Made by a program: the position numbers and the translations under genes
Shown: piece after piece, positions 1 through 9,211 of the stretch
How positions within the stretch are numbered: position 1 is the first letter of the stretch
Layout: each line of letters starts with the position of its first letter
The notes under the pieces: model-generated
What the model saw: only the letters and a program-made list of their open reading frames with translations
Databases searched by the model: none
Told to the model about the DNA's origin: nothing
Source: Candidatus Freyrarchaeum guaymasense
GTDB lineage: Archaea; Asgardarchaeota; Jordarchaeia; Jordarchaeales; Freyrarchaeaceae
Assembly: GCA_030587405.1 (NCBI GenBank)
Contig: JAUQZD010000016.1
Location: 8,331-72,330, forward strand
DNA: 64,000 bases
Direction of reading: 5' to 3'

Positions 1-810
1 AAGTTCATCATCCTCCAAGAAGAGGAGAGATATATGCCATTTTAAACTTTGTGTTCCACCGTTACATTTCCCTCCCCTTTTTCCCTGAAAATACCTTCCT
101 ACGTCCTGCATCATCCCACGCGCATTCTGGGAGACCATCACATCACGATTTCGAAGGTAACAGATGAATTGGAAGATGGAGGCTGATAACTTACCCCCTT
201 CTCCTCACCATGTGGTTATGCACCTTAAGATACCGACTTAAGGTTGAACTACAATTTCGGGGAGCCCGCCATCAACCCCCCTAGGAAGTCGTGAAAGTTC
301 ATGGCAGCGTTGCTCACCGGTATACTGGGTTCCCTAGTCCGTCCCACAGCCCGTCTACTTCCTCCTTCTTGAAGGGTCAACTTTGTGCAGGTTACGTTGA
401 ACGCCGAAGCATCACCTCAACCCTTTTACTCTCTTTAAACCATCCAGTTTAAGTCTGCCGGCTCCAAGTTGGAGTTGGCCTCGGCAAACCTGAAGGCTAT
501 GGGTCTCCCAATGCCTGAAGCTGAACCCGTGATAAGGCCTTTCCTCCACACAACAAGATAAGCTTAGTAGACTCTCAAAAACCTTCACTCACACCTTCCA
601 GTACCTCTCACAGCTTTAGCACTGAAATTAAGGGAGGGGCTCCCCTCCCACCTCATAGAAATTAAAATTAATTTTTGATGCAGAAATCGTTCTGTGATAC
701 GGAAACAGGCCTATCCTTTCTAGCGAGAATGGAGTAATGCTGGGAAAATATTGGGGAGGGGTACGGCTTGTGATTACTGCTTCGCGTAGGCGGAATAGGT
801 GGAGGGCCTG
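1..810. other. gene-poor stretch with a short GC palindrome
   Basis: No open frame here looks like a protein family I recognise, and no tRNA or rRNA signature was found. The one clear structure is a perfect palindrome at 632-649 (arms GGGAGGGG and CCCCTCCC around CT), which would form a strong hairpin. It lies downstream of the MBL-fold gene on the minus strand and could act in 3' end formation, but it lacks a T-tract typical of archaeal terminators. The rest looks like non-coding or decayed sequence. Confidence 0.4.
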
Positions 811-1809
811 TTACAAGTTAAACCTTGTTCCCACAGCCGCCACAACCGTTTTTTCGGGCAGCTCGTTTAGGAGGTGGGCGACAAACTTCACCCCGCTGCA
901 GTGGAGTGGGGAGAGTATCTCGGGGTTTACTTCCCTCAGCCTTTTTATTGTTTCGTTGACGCGCTGTGGAGACGCCCAGTTCATGTGTAATCCACCTATG
1001 ATGGCATACACTTCACGCGTCCCTGAGAGGCTTTGAGCGTTTTCCAGCGTGTTCATTACTCCTGTGTGGCCGCACCCTGTGAGAACCACCAGCCCCTTAT
1101 CCTTGACCTTTATGTAAACGGATTTTTCGTCTCTGAAGTCGTCAAAAACTACCTCGTCCCCCCTCTCAGTGTACAGCCCCTTCGACACCTCCTCTGGATG
1201 ATGTATGGGAATCTCGCCACTAGTCCAGACTCCTGGTGCAAGCTCCACGGGGTTAGGGTCTTCAACGATCTTCACACCTTTCGCTTTGGCAGTCTCCTCA
1301 ACGAGCTCCCTTTTTAATGGTGGAAGCTTCACGGCCTTCCCCTCCCTTACTAGCCGCTCCATCTCATCCTTGCCAAGCTCAACGGACTTCCCTGTTAACT
1401 CCCCTCGGAGAGCATACTTCACGTCAAATGCTCTCGGGTGGAGGATCACCTCGACCCCCGGGCTGAGCTCGTTCATCACTTGGATGAGAGAGCCGAAGTG
1501 GTCGTAGTGTCCATGGGATATAACGACCTTCTCGATGGATTTCGGGTCAACGTTAAGCTGCTTCATGTTGTTCAGAACCGTTGCCTTGATTCCGCAGGTG
1601 TCCATCAGGATGGTGTGCCAGCCATCCTCCGACTTAACCTTTACCAGCAGGGATAAGCCGTGCTCGCCGAGGCATCCTACAGTCATGGCACCGGCATGAG
1701 ACACCCTACCCCTAAACCGTTCATCTATGATTAAGGTTACATCAACCGTGTTCTCCGCCAAAACTAAGATTTCAGCCTTCTCGACTCCTACTCCAAAATT
1801 GACACCCAT
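811..1809 (-). CDS. MBL-fold metallohydrolase, dihydropterin-phosphate synthase-like (COG1237 type)
   Basis: This 332-residue protein has the metallo-beta-lactamase signature HGHYDH at about residue 100, followed by a Gly-Cys-Gly-His segment (LTGCGHTGVMN) and a GGLHM segment. These are typical of the archaeal/bacterial COG1237 group, whose Methanocaldococcus member makes a ribofuranosylaminobenzene-phosphate pterin in methanopterin synthesis. The His/Asp set would bind two metal ions in the cytoplasm. The ATG start is preceded by GGAGG at 7-nt spacing. Many COG1237 proteins have unknown substrates, so the pterin role is only a family possibility. It stands alone, convergent with nothing recognised. 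Confidence 0.8.
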   Translation of the reverse strand: MGVNFGVGVEKAEILVLAENTVDVTLIIDERFRGRVSHAGAMTVGCLGEHGLSLLVKVKSEDGWHTILMDTCGIKATVLNNMKQLNVDPKSIEKVVISHGHYDHFGSLIQVMNELSPGVEVILHPRAFDVKYALRGELTGKSVELGKDEMERLVREGKAVKLPPLKRELVEETAKAKGVKIVEDPNPVELAPGVWTSGEIPIHHPEEVSKGLYTERGDEVVFDDFRDEKSVYIKVKDKGLVVLTGCGHTGVMNTLENAQSLSGTREVYAIIGGLHMNWASPQRVNETIKRLREVNPEILSPLHCSGVKFVAHLLNELPEKTVVAAVGTRFNL

Positions 1810-2135
1810 TTCTTTTCCTCCAGTAACTTCACATTGTTAAGTAGAGGTATTCAACTAATTAAAAGTTCCCTTTAAACACAGGGGCGGAGGAAGAGCGCCA
1901 GCTCAACGTGACACTAATCAGTTGTCTACCGGTTAAAACTGTGACCGCCCAGACAGGAACGCCACGTTAACCTAATAGAAAGGCAGGAACGCCGGCGTGA
2001 CATTGCAATGGACAATTACTGCAAATGGCGTTCTAAAGGCGCCTTCCTGTTTTAGTCGTAATTAGAGGTGAGTTGGGAAAACCCATTGAAAGGGGAAGGG
2101 TGTTAATGGTTTTAACTAGGAAGGATTTCTGTTGC
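1810..2135. other. intergenic region with short CAGGAACGCC repeats
   Basis: No gene is seen. Near 1950-2050 the ten-mer CAGGAACGCC occurs twice in direct orientation, and a related inverted form (GGCGTTCT and GGCGCCTTCCTG) lies 40-60 bases downstream. The segment could fold into hairpins. It separates two minus-strand genes and may hold the promoter of the MBL-fold gene at its low-coordinate end. I assign no function. Confidence 0.35.
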
Positions 2136-3281
2136 TCAGCTGGTCTCCTTGAAAAGGGGTCCGCGATGCACCTCCTCTAGGGTTAACACGTACCCTGGGG
2201 GGATTTTCTCCCTCACCAACTTCATGAAGGATTCCGCGTTTATGCATCCCTCTGGCGGGTAGACTCCCTTCATCTTGACCTCTCCTCTCCCAATTAAAAT
2301 TGCCGTGACCGCTGCAGGTATACCCGTCGCAGGCCCCATTACACCCCATCCGTCGATAGCGTATTTTACATATTCCCCGTCCTTTTCGCCGGAAACCTCT
2401 ATTTTCATCGCCGTCCTGGTCTTTTCCTCGGGTTTCTGCTGTGAAGTCAGCTTGTGGAGGATTGAAACAGATATCCTCCTTGGGGAGATACCGCCTATAG
2501 ACCTCGTGCTGAACAAACCCATTTTCGCCATGAGTTTGAACATTTTAAAGTCGGAGCTTGGGAGAAAGCCGCCCTTATTTATCACGGTCTTCACGCTCTT
2601 AATGTACTTTGGAAGCGTTACCGGCTCCGGATGGCCATAGTATACAACCTCCGCCTTCCCACTTAAGAACTCGACGACCTCAGACCCTGATCCCGCTGGA
2701 ACCTTAACCAGCTGACCGTTCAGATACTGGTATACTTTCCCTGTTATTCCGTGGGCGGCGTGATACATTACAGCTAACCCCTCCGGGTCGGAGTTGTCAA
2801 CCACCCAGTACTGGCGTATCTCGCTGACACTGTCAAGCTTATTTGCCAGGTAGGCTGAGAATATATTGCTCAGCCCGGGGCTTGCGCCCATGCCGATAAC
2901 CGCTGTAACACCAGACTTCCTCGCCTCCTCATCCATGGCAAGCATCTTCAACGTGGCATCCGTGTCATCACATATGTCCACGTAGTCTCTACCAGCTTTA
3001 ATGCAGGCGTCAAGTATTAAAGGGCCGTACATGTAGAATGGCCCTACAGTATTTACAACGATGTCTACGTTCTTCATGAGGCTGATCAGCTCATCCCTGT
3101 CACGCACGTCTATTTTAACAGCCTCCACCTTCTCGCTACCCAGTGATTCAACAGCCTTCTTAGCCTTCTCAATATCATAATCGCCCACTATAACTTCTGA
3201 AACGTCATCGTAATTTAGAAGTTCTCTGGTGGCGAACATCCCCTGCGCCCCCGCTCCTCCAAGCGCAAGAACCTTAATCAT
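2136..3281 (-). CDS. saccharopine dehydrogenase-like NAD(P)-dependent oxidoreductase
   Basis: The 381-residue protein starts with a Rossmann dinucleotide fold (VLALGGAGAQGMFATREL, residues 4-21). A TVGPFYMYG segment and the DICDDTDATLKM segment near residues 100-115 follow, both characteristic of the saccharopine dehydrogenase/LYS9-like superfamily. The C-terminal half carries the mixed substrate and dimerisation domain. Length fits the family. Substrate cannot be read from sequence: relatives act on saccharopine, carboxynorspermidine or unknown amino-dicarboxylates. The ATG start has a GGGGTGG ribosome-binding site. It is divergent from the IlvD-type dehydratase, leaving about 170 bp between them for both promoters. 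Confidence 0.75.
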   Translation of the reverse strand: MIKVLALGGAGAQGMFATRELLNYDDVSEVIVGDYDIEKAKKAVESLGSEKVEAVKIDVRDRDELISLMKNVDIVVNTVGPFYMYGPLILDACIKAGRDYVDICDDTDATLKMLAMDEEARKSGVTAVIGMGASPGLSNIFSAYLANKLDSVSEIRQYWVVDNSDPEGLAVMYHAAHGITGKVYQYLNGQLVKVPAGSGSEVVEFLSGKAEVVYYGHPEPVTLPKYIKSVKTVINKGGFLPSSDFKMFKLMAKMGLFSTRSIGGISPRRISVSILHKLTSQQKPEEKTRTAMKIEVSGEKDGEYVKYAIDGWGVMGPATGIPAAVTAILIGRGEVKMKGVYPPEGCINAESFMKLVREKIPPGYVLTLEEVHRGPLFKETS

Positions 3282-3450
3282 ACAACCACCCCTTTCAAGC
3301 TATCTGCTACTAATAAGCTACTAATGTAATAATGTGATTTTTTGTATGTATTTTTTGTTGTATCATGATAATGGTTTAAGGGAGATGAATACTCTATTCT
3401 TAAGGAAACCCTAAAAGGTTTTAGTGGGGAGTTTAATTGGAGGGATTACT

Positions 3451-5130
3451 TTGAGTGGTGTTAGGTTGGCGTCTCTCATGGCTAAGGTGCGTGTTGACAG
3501 GTTCTTCTACAAAGCGTGCGGCTACGTCGATGAGGACTTGGAGAAGCCCGTGATAGGCATTGTAAACAGCTTCGAGGAGGCTAACCCGGGACACATACAC
3601 TTAAGGGTGCTGGCTGACGCGGTGAAGGCGGGTGTCTACTCTGCCGGGGGGACGCCGGTGGAGGTTAACGTAGTTGGCCCTTGCGCGGCATACTCTAGAA
3701 ACTACAGGTATGACCTGCCTACGAGGGACGCGATAGCTGACAGTATGGAGGTGCAGCTCCAGCAGTCTGTATGTGATGGCTTAGTCTGCATAGGAAACTG
3801 TGATAAGATTATTCCGGGAATGTGGCTGGGGGCTGCTAGGCTAAACCTTCCAACTATATTCGTCACCGGTGGACCAGCCATCCCCGGATCCTTTGAAGGG
3901 GAAACCACTTGTTTTCCTCTCGACGCCCTAGTTCCACTAGTTAGGAGACATTTTTCAGGAGATATAACAGAGGAGGAGCTTGAAAGGAGGGTGATTGAAG
4001 CGGAGGATGGATGGATTGAAAGCTGCGGTGCATGTCCGGAGATGACTACCGCTAACACTGTTCAAATGTTAACCGAGGCGATGGGGCTTGCTCTACCCTA
4101 CTCCTCGACTGCTCCAGCGGTATCGTCGCAGAAGGTTAGGTTTGCAAGGAGAGCTGGCATGAGAATAGTTGGACTCGTAAAGGAGGGGATAAGGTTCGCA
4201 GACGTGGTGACGGAGAAAGCTCTTGAAAACGCCTTCAGGGTTCTATGTGCGGTTGGCGGGGGAACTAATGGGGCGCTCCACCTACTGGCGCTCTCGAACG
4301 AGCTGGAGCTGATTGACAGGGTGAACCTGGAAACTCTTGACAGGGTTAGCAGGGAGACTCCTTTCCTTTCCGCTATAAGGCCCAGTGGCCCAAGCACCGT
4401 TGTCGACTTCCACAAGGCTGGAGGGGTTCCCGGGGTGATGAAGGAGTTGGAGGGGTTGCTGCACCTTGACCCTGTGACGGTGACAGGTAAAACGGTAGGG
4501 GAAAACCTGAGGTCGGTCAGCGTCAGAGATAAGGGGATCATCCGGTCAAGGAAGGAGCCCATAATGAATGAAGGGGCGTTTGCAGTTCTTAAAGGCAACA
4601 TAGCTCCTCAGGGTTCAATATGTAGGTATACGTCCGTTAAGAGGGAGCTTTTAAGGTTTAAAGGGGAGGCAAACGTTTGCAACAGCATGGAGGAGGCCGT
4701 GATGAAGCTTATCTCGGAGAAGGTAAAGGAGGGAGAAGTCTTAGTGGTTAGGTATGAGGGGCCTAGAGGCGGACCTGGAATGACCGAGATAGTCATAGTG
4801 AGCTTCCTTGCGAGGATGATGAACATAGGGAGGCTTGCAATAGTGACTGATGGACGATACAGCGGGACCGCCGAGGAGCTCCTCCACGTTGGACACGTCA
4901 CCCCTGAGGCTGCCATTGGAGGGCCACTAGCACTCGTAGAGGATGGCGACACCATAACGATAGATGTTCCAGCTAGGAGAATAAACGTTGACGTTTCTAG
5001 AGAGGAGCTGGATGATAGGGCTTCAAGGTGGAGGCCGCCTGAGCCGAAGATTAGGAAGGGAGTTCTTGCGGTTTGGAGCCAACTGGCGGAGCAAGCAAGT
5101 AAAGGAGCAACGTTGAAGACCAAGATCTAG
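3451..5130 (+). CDS. ilvD: IlvD/Edd family dehydratase (dihydroxy-acid dehydratase-like)
   Basis: About 559 residues with the family's landmark segments in order: GIVNSFEEANPGH near the N terminus, CIGNCDKIIPGM, ESCGACPEMTTANT, and TDGRYSG near the C terminus. Members are iron-sulfur and Mg-dependent dehydratases. Dihydroxy-acid dehydratase makes branched-chain 2-oxo acids, while close relatives act on sugar acids. No other branched-chain synthesis gene (ilvC, ilvB) lies here, so a sugar-acid role remains possible. The frame is open from a GTG at 3424, but a TTG at 3451 sits 6 bases after GGAGGG (3439-3444) and gives the usual family N terminus, so I prefer it. Confidence 0.82.
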   Translation: MSGVRLASLMAKVRVDRFFYKACGYVDEDLEKPVIGIVNSFEEANPGHIHLRVLADAVKAGVYSAGGTPVEVNVVGPCAAYSRNYRYDLPTRDAIADSMEVQLQQSVCDGLVCIGNCDKIIPGMWLGAARLNLPTIFVTGGPAIPGSFEGETTCFPLDALVPLVRRHFSGDITEEELERRVIEAEDGWIESCGACPEMTTANTVQMLTEAMGLALPYSSTAPAVSSQKVRFARRAGMRIVGLVKEGIRFADVVTEKALENAFRVLCAVGGGTNGALHLLALSNELELIDRVNLETLDRVSRETPFLSAIRPSGPSTVVDFHKAGGVPGVMKELEGLLHLDPVTVTGKTVGENLRSVSVRDKGIIRSRKEPIMNEGAFAVLKGNIAPQGSICRYTSVKRELLRFKGEANVCNSMEEAVMKLISEKVKEGEVLVVRYEGPRGGPGMTEIVIVSFLARMMNIGRLAIVTDGRYSGTAEELLHVGHVTPEAAIGGPLALVEDGDTITIDVPARRINVDVSREELDDRASRWRPPEPKIRKGVLAVWSQLAEQASKGATLKTKI

Positions 5131-5508
5131 CCGAGTACGCCTGCTCCACGGCGACCAGCACGCTTCCATCAACCCATAACATGCTTCCAACCCGGAAAAG
5201 GATTCTTTGATTCCTCAGGTGACGGGCAGCGTGCAACGTGTACGCGTGGAATGTTTCTAAGAGTGTTGTGAGGGTGAGATATGGGAGGTGGGTTAAGGGC
5301 CTGGTTTAGGAAAAAGGGTGGTGCAATGCAACATGGAAAGTTGGTGGAGAGCTTATGAGCAGAGTGATTAAGGGTTCTGCGCTGGAGGAAGATGCTGTTA
5401 GGTTGCCGCATCTCCCTCTCGGGGTTCAACGGAGCACGGCGTTAACCCGTCATACTTAGGAAGGTGAAGTTTTCAAGGCGTCCTAAGCGACTGGCTGCGG
5501 CTGTGGAG
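5131..5508. other. intergenic region, no gene seen
   Basis: This 378-bp gap lies between the ends of two convergent genes. It has no convincing open frame, RNA gene or repeat. Its composition resembles coding DNA of the neighbourhood, so it may be a decayed gene, but no family is recognisable. Confidence 0.35.
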
Positions 5509-6183
5509 CTAGTCTAGCCACCCCTTAGACTTCCAGTATTCATAGTCGGCTTTAAAGAAATCTCTCCCTTCGGATATGAGCTTTTTCAACATCTGAAACT
5601 CGCTCGACTTGAGCATCGTTTCCTCCCAGTTAAACCTTCGCTTTTCCATAATGCACTGGACCATTTCCTCTCCTAGGCTGGCAGCGCGGTCGAGGTCTTC
5701 TTCGTTGAGTTCCATGATGTTCTTGGCTAGAGCGGCGACCACGCCAACAGGGTAGGCTCCTTGGGTTACGAGGAAGTTGAGCATGTAGCGTGCAACGGAC
5801 TCTACGTCTCCGACGCCCAAGTAAACGGATATGGCTGCTGCGTACTTCCCGTGGAGGCTTGGTCTATGCACCATGGGGAGGCAGCGGTCGATGAAGTTTT
5901 TCATGAGACCCGTCACGTGGAGGACGTATACCGGGCTCGCCATCACTATGCCGTCAGCCTCAATCATTTTACCTTGAATCATCTTAACATCATCATTCTG
6001 AGGGCATTCCCCCTTAACAATGCAGGAACCGCACCCTTTACAGTAGTTAATACGGTGATCTTGGAGTAGGATTATCTCAGTATCCCCACCATGCACCTCA
6101 CATTCCTCAAGCATTCTCTTGGTAAGCCTATAAGTGCAACCCCAGGTCCCGTGAGGGCTTCCAACTATCGCCAAAACCTTCAT
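5509..6183 (-). CDS. iron-sulfur flavoprotein / NADPH-dependent FMN reductase family
   Basis: The protein opens with MKVLAIVGSPHG, the FMN phosphate-binding segment of flavodoxin-like reductases. At about residues 45-65 it has a compact cysteine motif (C-x2-C-x2-C-x5-C, CKGCGSCIVKGEC) that in archaeal iron-sulfur flavoproteins holds a 4Fe-4S cluster. A SPVYV segment near residue 85 completes the flavin site. Such proteins pass electrons between ferredoxin and small acceptors in the cytoplasm. The frame extends upstream to 6222, but the ATG at 6183 is preceded by AGGTGAT and begins exactly where the family does. The partner is unknown. Confidence 0.85.
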   Translation of the reverse strand: MKVLAIVGSPHGTWGCTYRLTKRMLEECEVHGGDTEIILLQDHRINYCKGCGSCIVKGECPQNDDVKMIQGKMIEADGIVMASPVYVLHVTGLMKNFIDRCLPMVHRPSLHGKYAAAISVYLGVGDVESVARYMLNFLVTQGAYPVGVVAALAKNIMELNEEDLDRAASLGEEMVQCIMEKRRFNWEETMLKSSEFQMLKKLISEGRDFFKADYEYWKSKGWLD

Positions 6184-6384
6184 GGAAATCACCTTGAACC
6201 CGTCGTCACAGAGGGGGAACATCCTAAAAAATTTTCGCCATTTAACCCGAAAAGCATGAAGTAAAAGAGGGAGCGCAGGGATGGGAGACTGGGTAAGGCA
6301 ACGCTTTGTTCGAGTTAACCCAGCAAACGCTAGCGGGCATCCTAGAAGGGGAGACGTCTTAGAAGAGGGGAAAAGGAGAAATAG

Positions 6385-6390
6385 TTATAA
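6385..6390 (+). promoter_or_regulatory. TATA box of the vapB-like gene; leaderless transcript likely
   Basis: TTATAA within an AT-rich stretch lies 23 bases before the ATG at 6408. Archaeal transcription starts about 22-27 bases after the TATA box, so the mRNA would begin at or next to the start codon. No ribosome-binding site is present before that ATG, which agrees with a leaderless message. Confidence 0.55.
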
Positions 6391-6407
6391 ATTTATTATG
6401 TAACAAT

Positions 6408-6653
6408 ATGATTACGGTGATAGTTTTGAAGAAGTACACTACAATCCCCGTTCTAGTCGAAGTTAAGAAGGTTCTTGACGAGGTTAGAGGGGGTAAGGAG
6501 TGGAGTGATTTTCTTATGAGCCTTATCGACGAGAACAGAAGGCTTCGGAGGATGCTGGCTGCACGAAATGTGCAGGAGAGGTTTAGCCTCGTTGAAAAGA
6601 GTGTTTCAGCGTCTTATGAAGAGTTCAGGCAGGGTTTCAAGCTGAGAGAATAG
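6408..6653 (+). CDS. VapB-like antitoxin
   Basis: A small 81-residue protein lies 15 bases upstream of a PIN-domain gene, the usual arrangement of antitoxin then toxin. The N terminus is a short beta strand (TVIVLKKYTTIPV) followed by a helix and the segment GGKEWSDFLMSLI, typical of archaeal antitoxins of the DUF7557/VapB type that are built as ribbon-helix-helix-like DNA binders with a charged C-terminal tail gripping the toxin. By analogy it would repress its own operon with the toxin. Assignment rests on size, strand-helix pattern and neighbour rather than on a strong motif. Confidence 0.65.
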   Translation: MITVIVLKKYTTIPVLVEVKKVLDEVRGGKEWSDFLMSLIDENRRLRRMLAARNVQERFSLVEKSVSASYEEFRQGFKLRE

Positions 6654-6668
6654 TGGAGGAGTAGTTGG

Positions 6669-7064
6669 TTGAGGGTCGCCGTCGACACAGACGCGTTAAT
6701 CCTTCTTGCCAAGATCGGTAAGCTTGAACGGTTTGTTGAAGCCCACGATGCGTGCATAACCGTGGTAACCGAGTACGAGTATGTTAGGGGGGAGGTTAGG
6801 GCTGGTGTAGCAGCTGAAGAATCAAAAAAGGACCTTAGCACCGCATTTGATGTTCTCCCCCTAGACAATGAGGCAGTCTCTGTTGCAAGCAAGATATGGG
6901 CGGAGCTGAGCGGGAAGGGTATGAAGCTAGATGAAAGAGACCTTTTAATCGGGGCAATATGCATATCAAGGAGTACGCCGCTTTGGACGTTAAACAAAAA
7001 GCATTTTGAAAGACTTAGAGAATTTGGACTTGAGCTCGTAGACGTAGACGTGGATAAACTTTAA
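6669..7064 (+). CDS. PIN-domain ribonuclease toxin (VapC-like)
   Basis: The 131-residue protein has the PIN fold pattern: an initial Asp-containing strand (VAVDTDALILLAKIG), a mid acidic residue in the VTEYEYVRGE segment, and the C-terminal DERDLLIGAICISRSTPLWTLN segment with Asp pairs that would bind Mg. PIN toxins cut RNA and are held inactive by the neighbouring antitoxin. The start is TTG at 6669 with GGAGGA upstream. Spacing of 15 bases to the upstream gene indicates one transcript. The exact RNA target cannot be inferred. Confidence 0.8.
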   Translation: MRVAVDTDALILLAKIGKLERFVEAHDACITVVTEYEYVRGEVRAGVAAEESKKDLSTAFDVLPLDNEAVSVASKIWAELSGKGMKLDERDLLIGAICISRSTPLWTLNKKHFERLREFGLELVDVDVDKL

Positions 7065-7473
7065 CAAAGCCACATTTAATTCACCAAGCATCGAACCTTT
7101 AGAATCCTCCGAAGCAGGTAGCAACCAGTTAACATGACATATGCACCCTGTCGAAGCGAGACGTTTCTATTTCGGAGAGCCAAGGCAAACAGCTAACGTT
7201 CACCGATTTCCAAGGGGATTATTTCGGATTCACCAGATCGTTCCCATTACTTATCGGTAAGATCAGATTTCACCTATAGCACTTCAAGTGTACCCGACCT
7301 TCAATGGAAATAAAGGACATTCCACAGCTTTTAAGAGAAAATGTAAAAGTTTGAAAAATATGAGAGTAAATGCTTATTTTGAAATTTTTGAAATTTTGGA
7401 AAATAGGCGTTACCTCGAAAAAAATAAATTGGTTTCAACTCTTTAATCTTTCTTTTTAGAAGCCGAACATGAT
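7065..7473. other. intergenic region with promoter-like AT-rich end
   Basis: No gene is visible. The last 150 bases (7330-7460) are strongly AT-rich with A-tracts and probably carry the promoter of the flavoprotein/iron-sulfur operon that follows. I could not single out one TATA box with confidence. Confidence 0.4.
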
Positions 7474-7494
7474 TTGAATGGTGGAGGTTTCTTT

Positions 7495-9210
7495 GTGATA
7501 GTTCATGACGTGGTGGTTGTTGGAGGAGGGCTTGCTGGCCTGAGGGCTGCGTTAGAAGCCAGCGAGAAAGTTGATGTCGCGGTTGTCTCGAAAGTTCACC
7601 CTTTGAGGTCTCACACGTGCGTGGCGACCGGGGCGCTGCACTTCCCTCCAGCCCCTAACGAGCCTAAGGAGATGTACATTTATGAGACGGTTAAGGGTAG
7701 CGATTACATGGCTGACCAGGATGCGGTTGAGGTTCTGGCTGACGGGGCGGAGGTTGAAATCCCCTGGCTGGAGTCGTGGGGGGTTGTGTTCACGAGGGAT
7801 AAGAGTGGGGAGGTGCTTAGGGCGAGTCCTGGAGGGATGACTACTAGGACGGGGATTATAGTTTCTTCCCAGTGGGCACGTGAGCTCGTGATGGCCCTCC
7901 AAGAGCAGCTTTGGAAAAGGGGTGTAACGTTCTACAATGAATGGTTTGCCACCTCCCTCCTTGTGGGTGATGGTGTGTGTAGGGGTTTGACTGCGATCGA
8001 CATTAGGACGGGGGATTTCCACGTTATAAGGTCAAAGGCGGTCATCCTAGCTACTGGAGGCTACGGGTGGGTTTACGTTAGGACAACGAATTCGAGCATA
8101 TGCACGGGGGATGGTGCGGCAATGGCATATAGGGCTGGTGTACCCTTAAAGGACATGGAGTTCGTCCAGTTTCACCCAACCACGCTCTACCCTAGGGGGA
8201 CCCTGATATCCGAGACGGCGCGGGTCATAGGTGGAAGACTGGTGAATAGCGAGGGTGAGAGGTTCATGAAGAGGTATGCTCCAAGCTTCATGGAGCTTGC
8301 ACCAAGGGACGTCGTCTCCCAAGCCATGCAGACGGAGATAAACGAGGGAAGAGGGATTGAGGGGAAGTACATAGGATTAGACCTTACACACCTGAAAATC
8401 GAGGAGCTGGAGAAGTTCATTGGGGAAACCAACATACCCATAAGCTTTTTCAGGAGGAGGCTGGGCGAGTTCGCCGAGATAGCTTGGACGTTTGCGAGAG
8501 TTGACATAAGGGAGGAACCCATACCCGTTGTTCCAGGGCAGCACTTCTGCATGGGAGGTGTTAAAACGAACACTTGGACTGAAACATGCATAAAGGGGTT
8601 GTTCGCCGCGGGTGAGTGTGCTTGCGTAAGCGTCCACGGGGCAAACAGGGAGGGAGCAAACGCCCTCACCGAGTGCGTTGTCTTCGGGAAAAGGGCGGGG
8701 GTACGTGCAGCTGAGTACGCGAAAAAGGAGGAGTTGAAACCAGCCCCAAAGGAGATAGTTAAGAGGGAGGAAGAGAGGATTTACAGGCTTCTCAAGAGGG
8801 AGTCAGGGGAGGTTAGGGTTCCAGAGCTAAGAGGTAGGCTTAGAAATGTTATGTGGGAGAAGGCGGGGCTCTTCCGCAGCGAGGAAGGGTTAACCGAAGC
8901 CCTTAAACAGATCAGAAAGCTCAAGGAAAGCTACGCTGAGGTCTACGTGGAGGATCACGGAAAAGTGTTTAATGACTCGCTCGTCTCGGCGCTTGAGCTG
9001 GGAAACATGCTTGACGTAGCTGAAGCCACCGTGATAGCGGCCCTAACGAGGAAGGAGACAAGGGGGGCACATTACAGGGTCGACTACCCTCACAGGAACT
9101 ACAGGAACTGGACCAAGCACATCCTAATACACTACCACCCTAAGGGGCCCGTTGTGAGCTACGAGGACGTGGTCATAACAAGGTTTAAGCCTGAGGAGAG
9201 GAGGTACTAA
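7495..9210 (+). CDS. tfrA: fumarate reductase/succinate dehydrogenase flavoprotein subunit (TfrA/SdhA type)
   Basis: This roughly 571-residue flavoprotein begins with the FAD Rossmann motif VVGGGLAGLRAAL. It has the SHT segment (His at about residue 40) that in SdhA/FrdA carries covalent FAD, the active-site QFHPTTLYPRGTLISE segment, and the GLFAAGECACVSVHGANREG segment near the C terminus. It would interconvert fumarate and succinate. A GTG at 7495 with GGTGGAGG seven bases upstream is preferred over the TTG at 7474. The iron-sulfur partner follows after one base, so the two are cotranscribed. Fused CCG domains in the partner suggest a soluble, thiol- or heterodisulfide-linked enzyme rather than a quinone-linked one. 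Confidence 0.88.
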   Translation: MIVHDVVVVGGGLAGLRAALEASEKVDVAVVSKVHPLRSHTCVATGALHFPPAPNEPKEMYIYETVKGSDYMADQDAVEVLADGAEVEIPWLESWGVVFTRDKSGEVLRASPGGMTTRTGIIVSSQWARELVMALQEQLWKRGVTFYNEWFATSLLVGDGVCRGLTAIDIRTGDFHVIRSKAVILATGGYGWVYVRTTNSSICTGDGAAMAYRAGVPLKDMEFVQFHPTTLYPRGTLISETARVIGGRLVNSEGERFMKRYAPSFMELAPRDVVSQAMQTEINEGRGIEGKYIGLDLTHLKIEELEKFIGETNIPISFFRRRLGEFAEIAWTFARVDIREEPIPVVPGQHFCMGGVKTNTWTETCIKGLFAAGECACVSVHGANREGANALTECVVFGKRAGVRAAEYAKKEELKPAPKEIVKREEERIYRLLKRESGEVRVPELRGRLRNVMWEKAGLFRSEEGLTEALKQIRKLKESYAEVYVEDHGKVFNDSLVSALELGNMLDVAEATVIAALTRKETRGAHYRVDYPHRNYRNWTKHILIHYHPKGPVVSYEDVVITRFKPEERRY

Positions 9211-9211
9211 G

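Noticed and set aside
737..1656. Plus-strand open frames over the MBL-fold gene
   Set aside because: They lie opposite a gene with clear catalytic motifs and encode low-complexity, unrecognisable peptides, as expected for antisense shadows.
6408..7064. PIN pair here and at 20.4-21.1 kb as copies of one system
   Set aside because: The antitoxins belong to different DNA-binding types and the PIN proteins share only family-level motifs.
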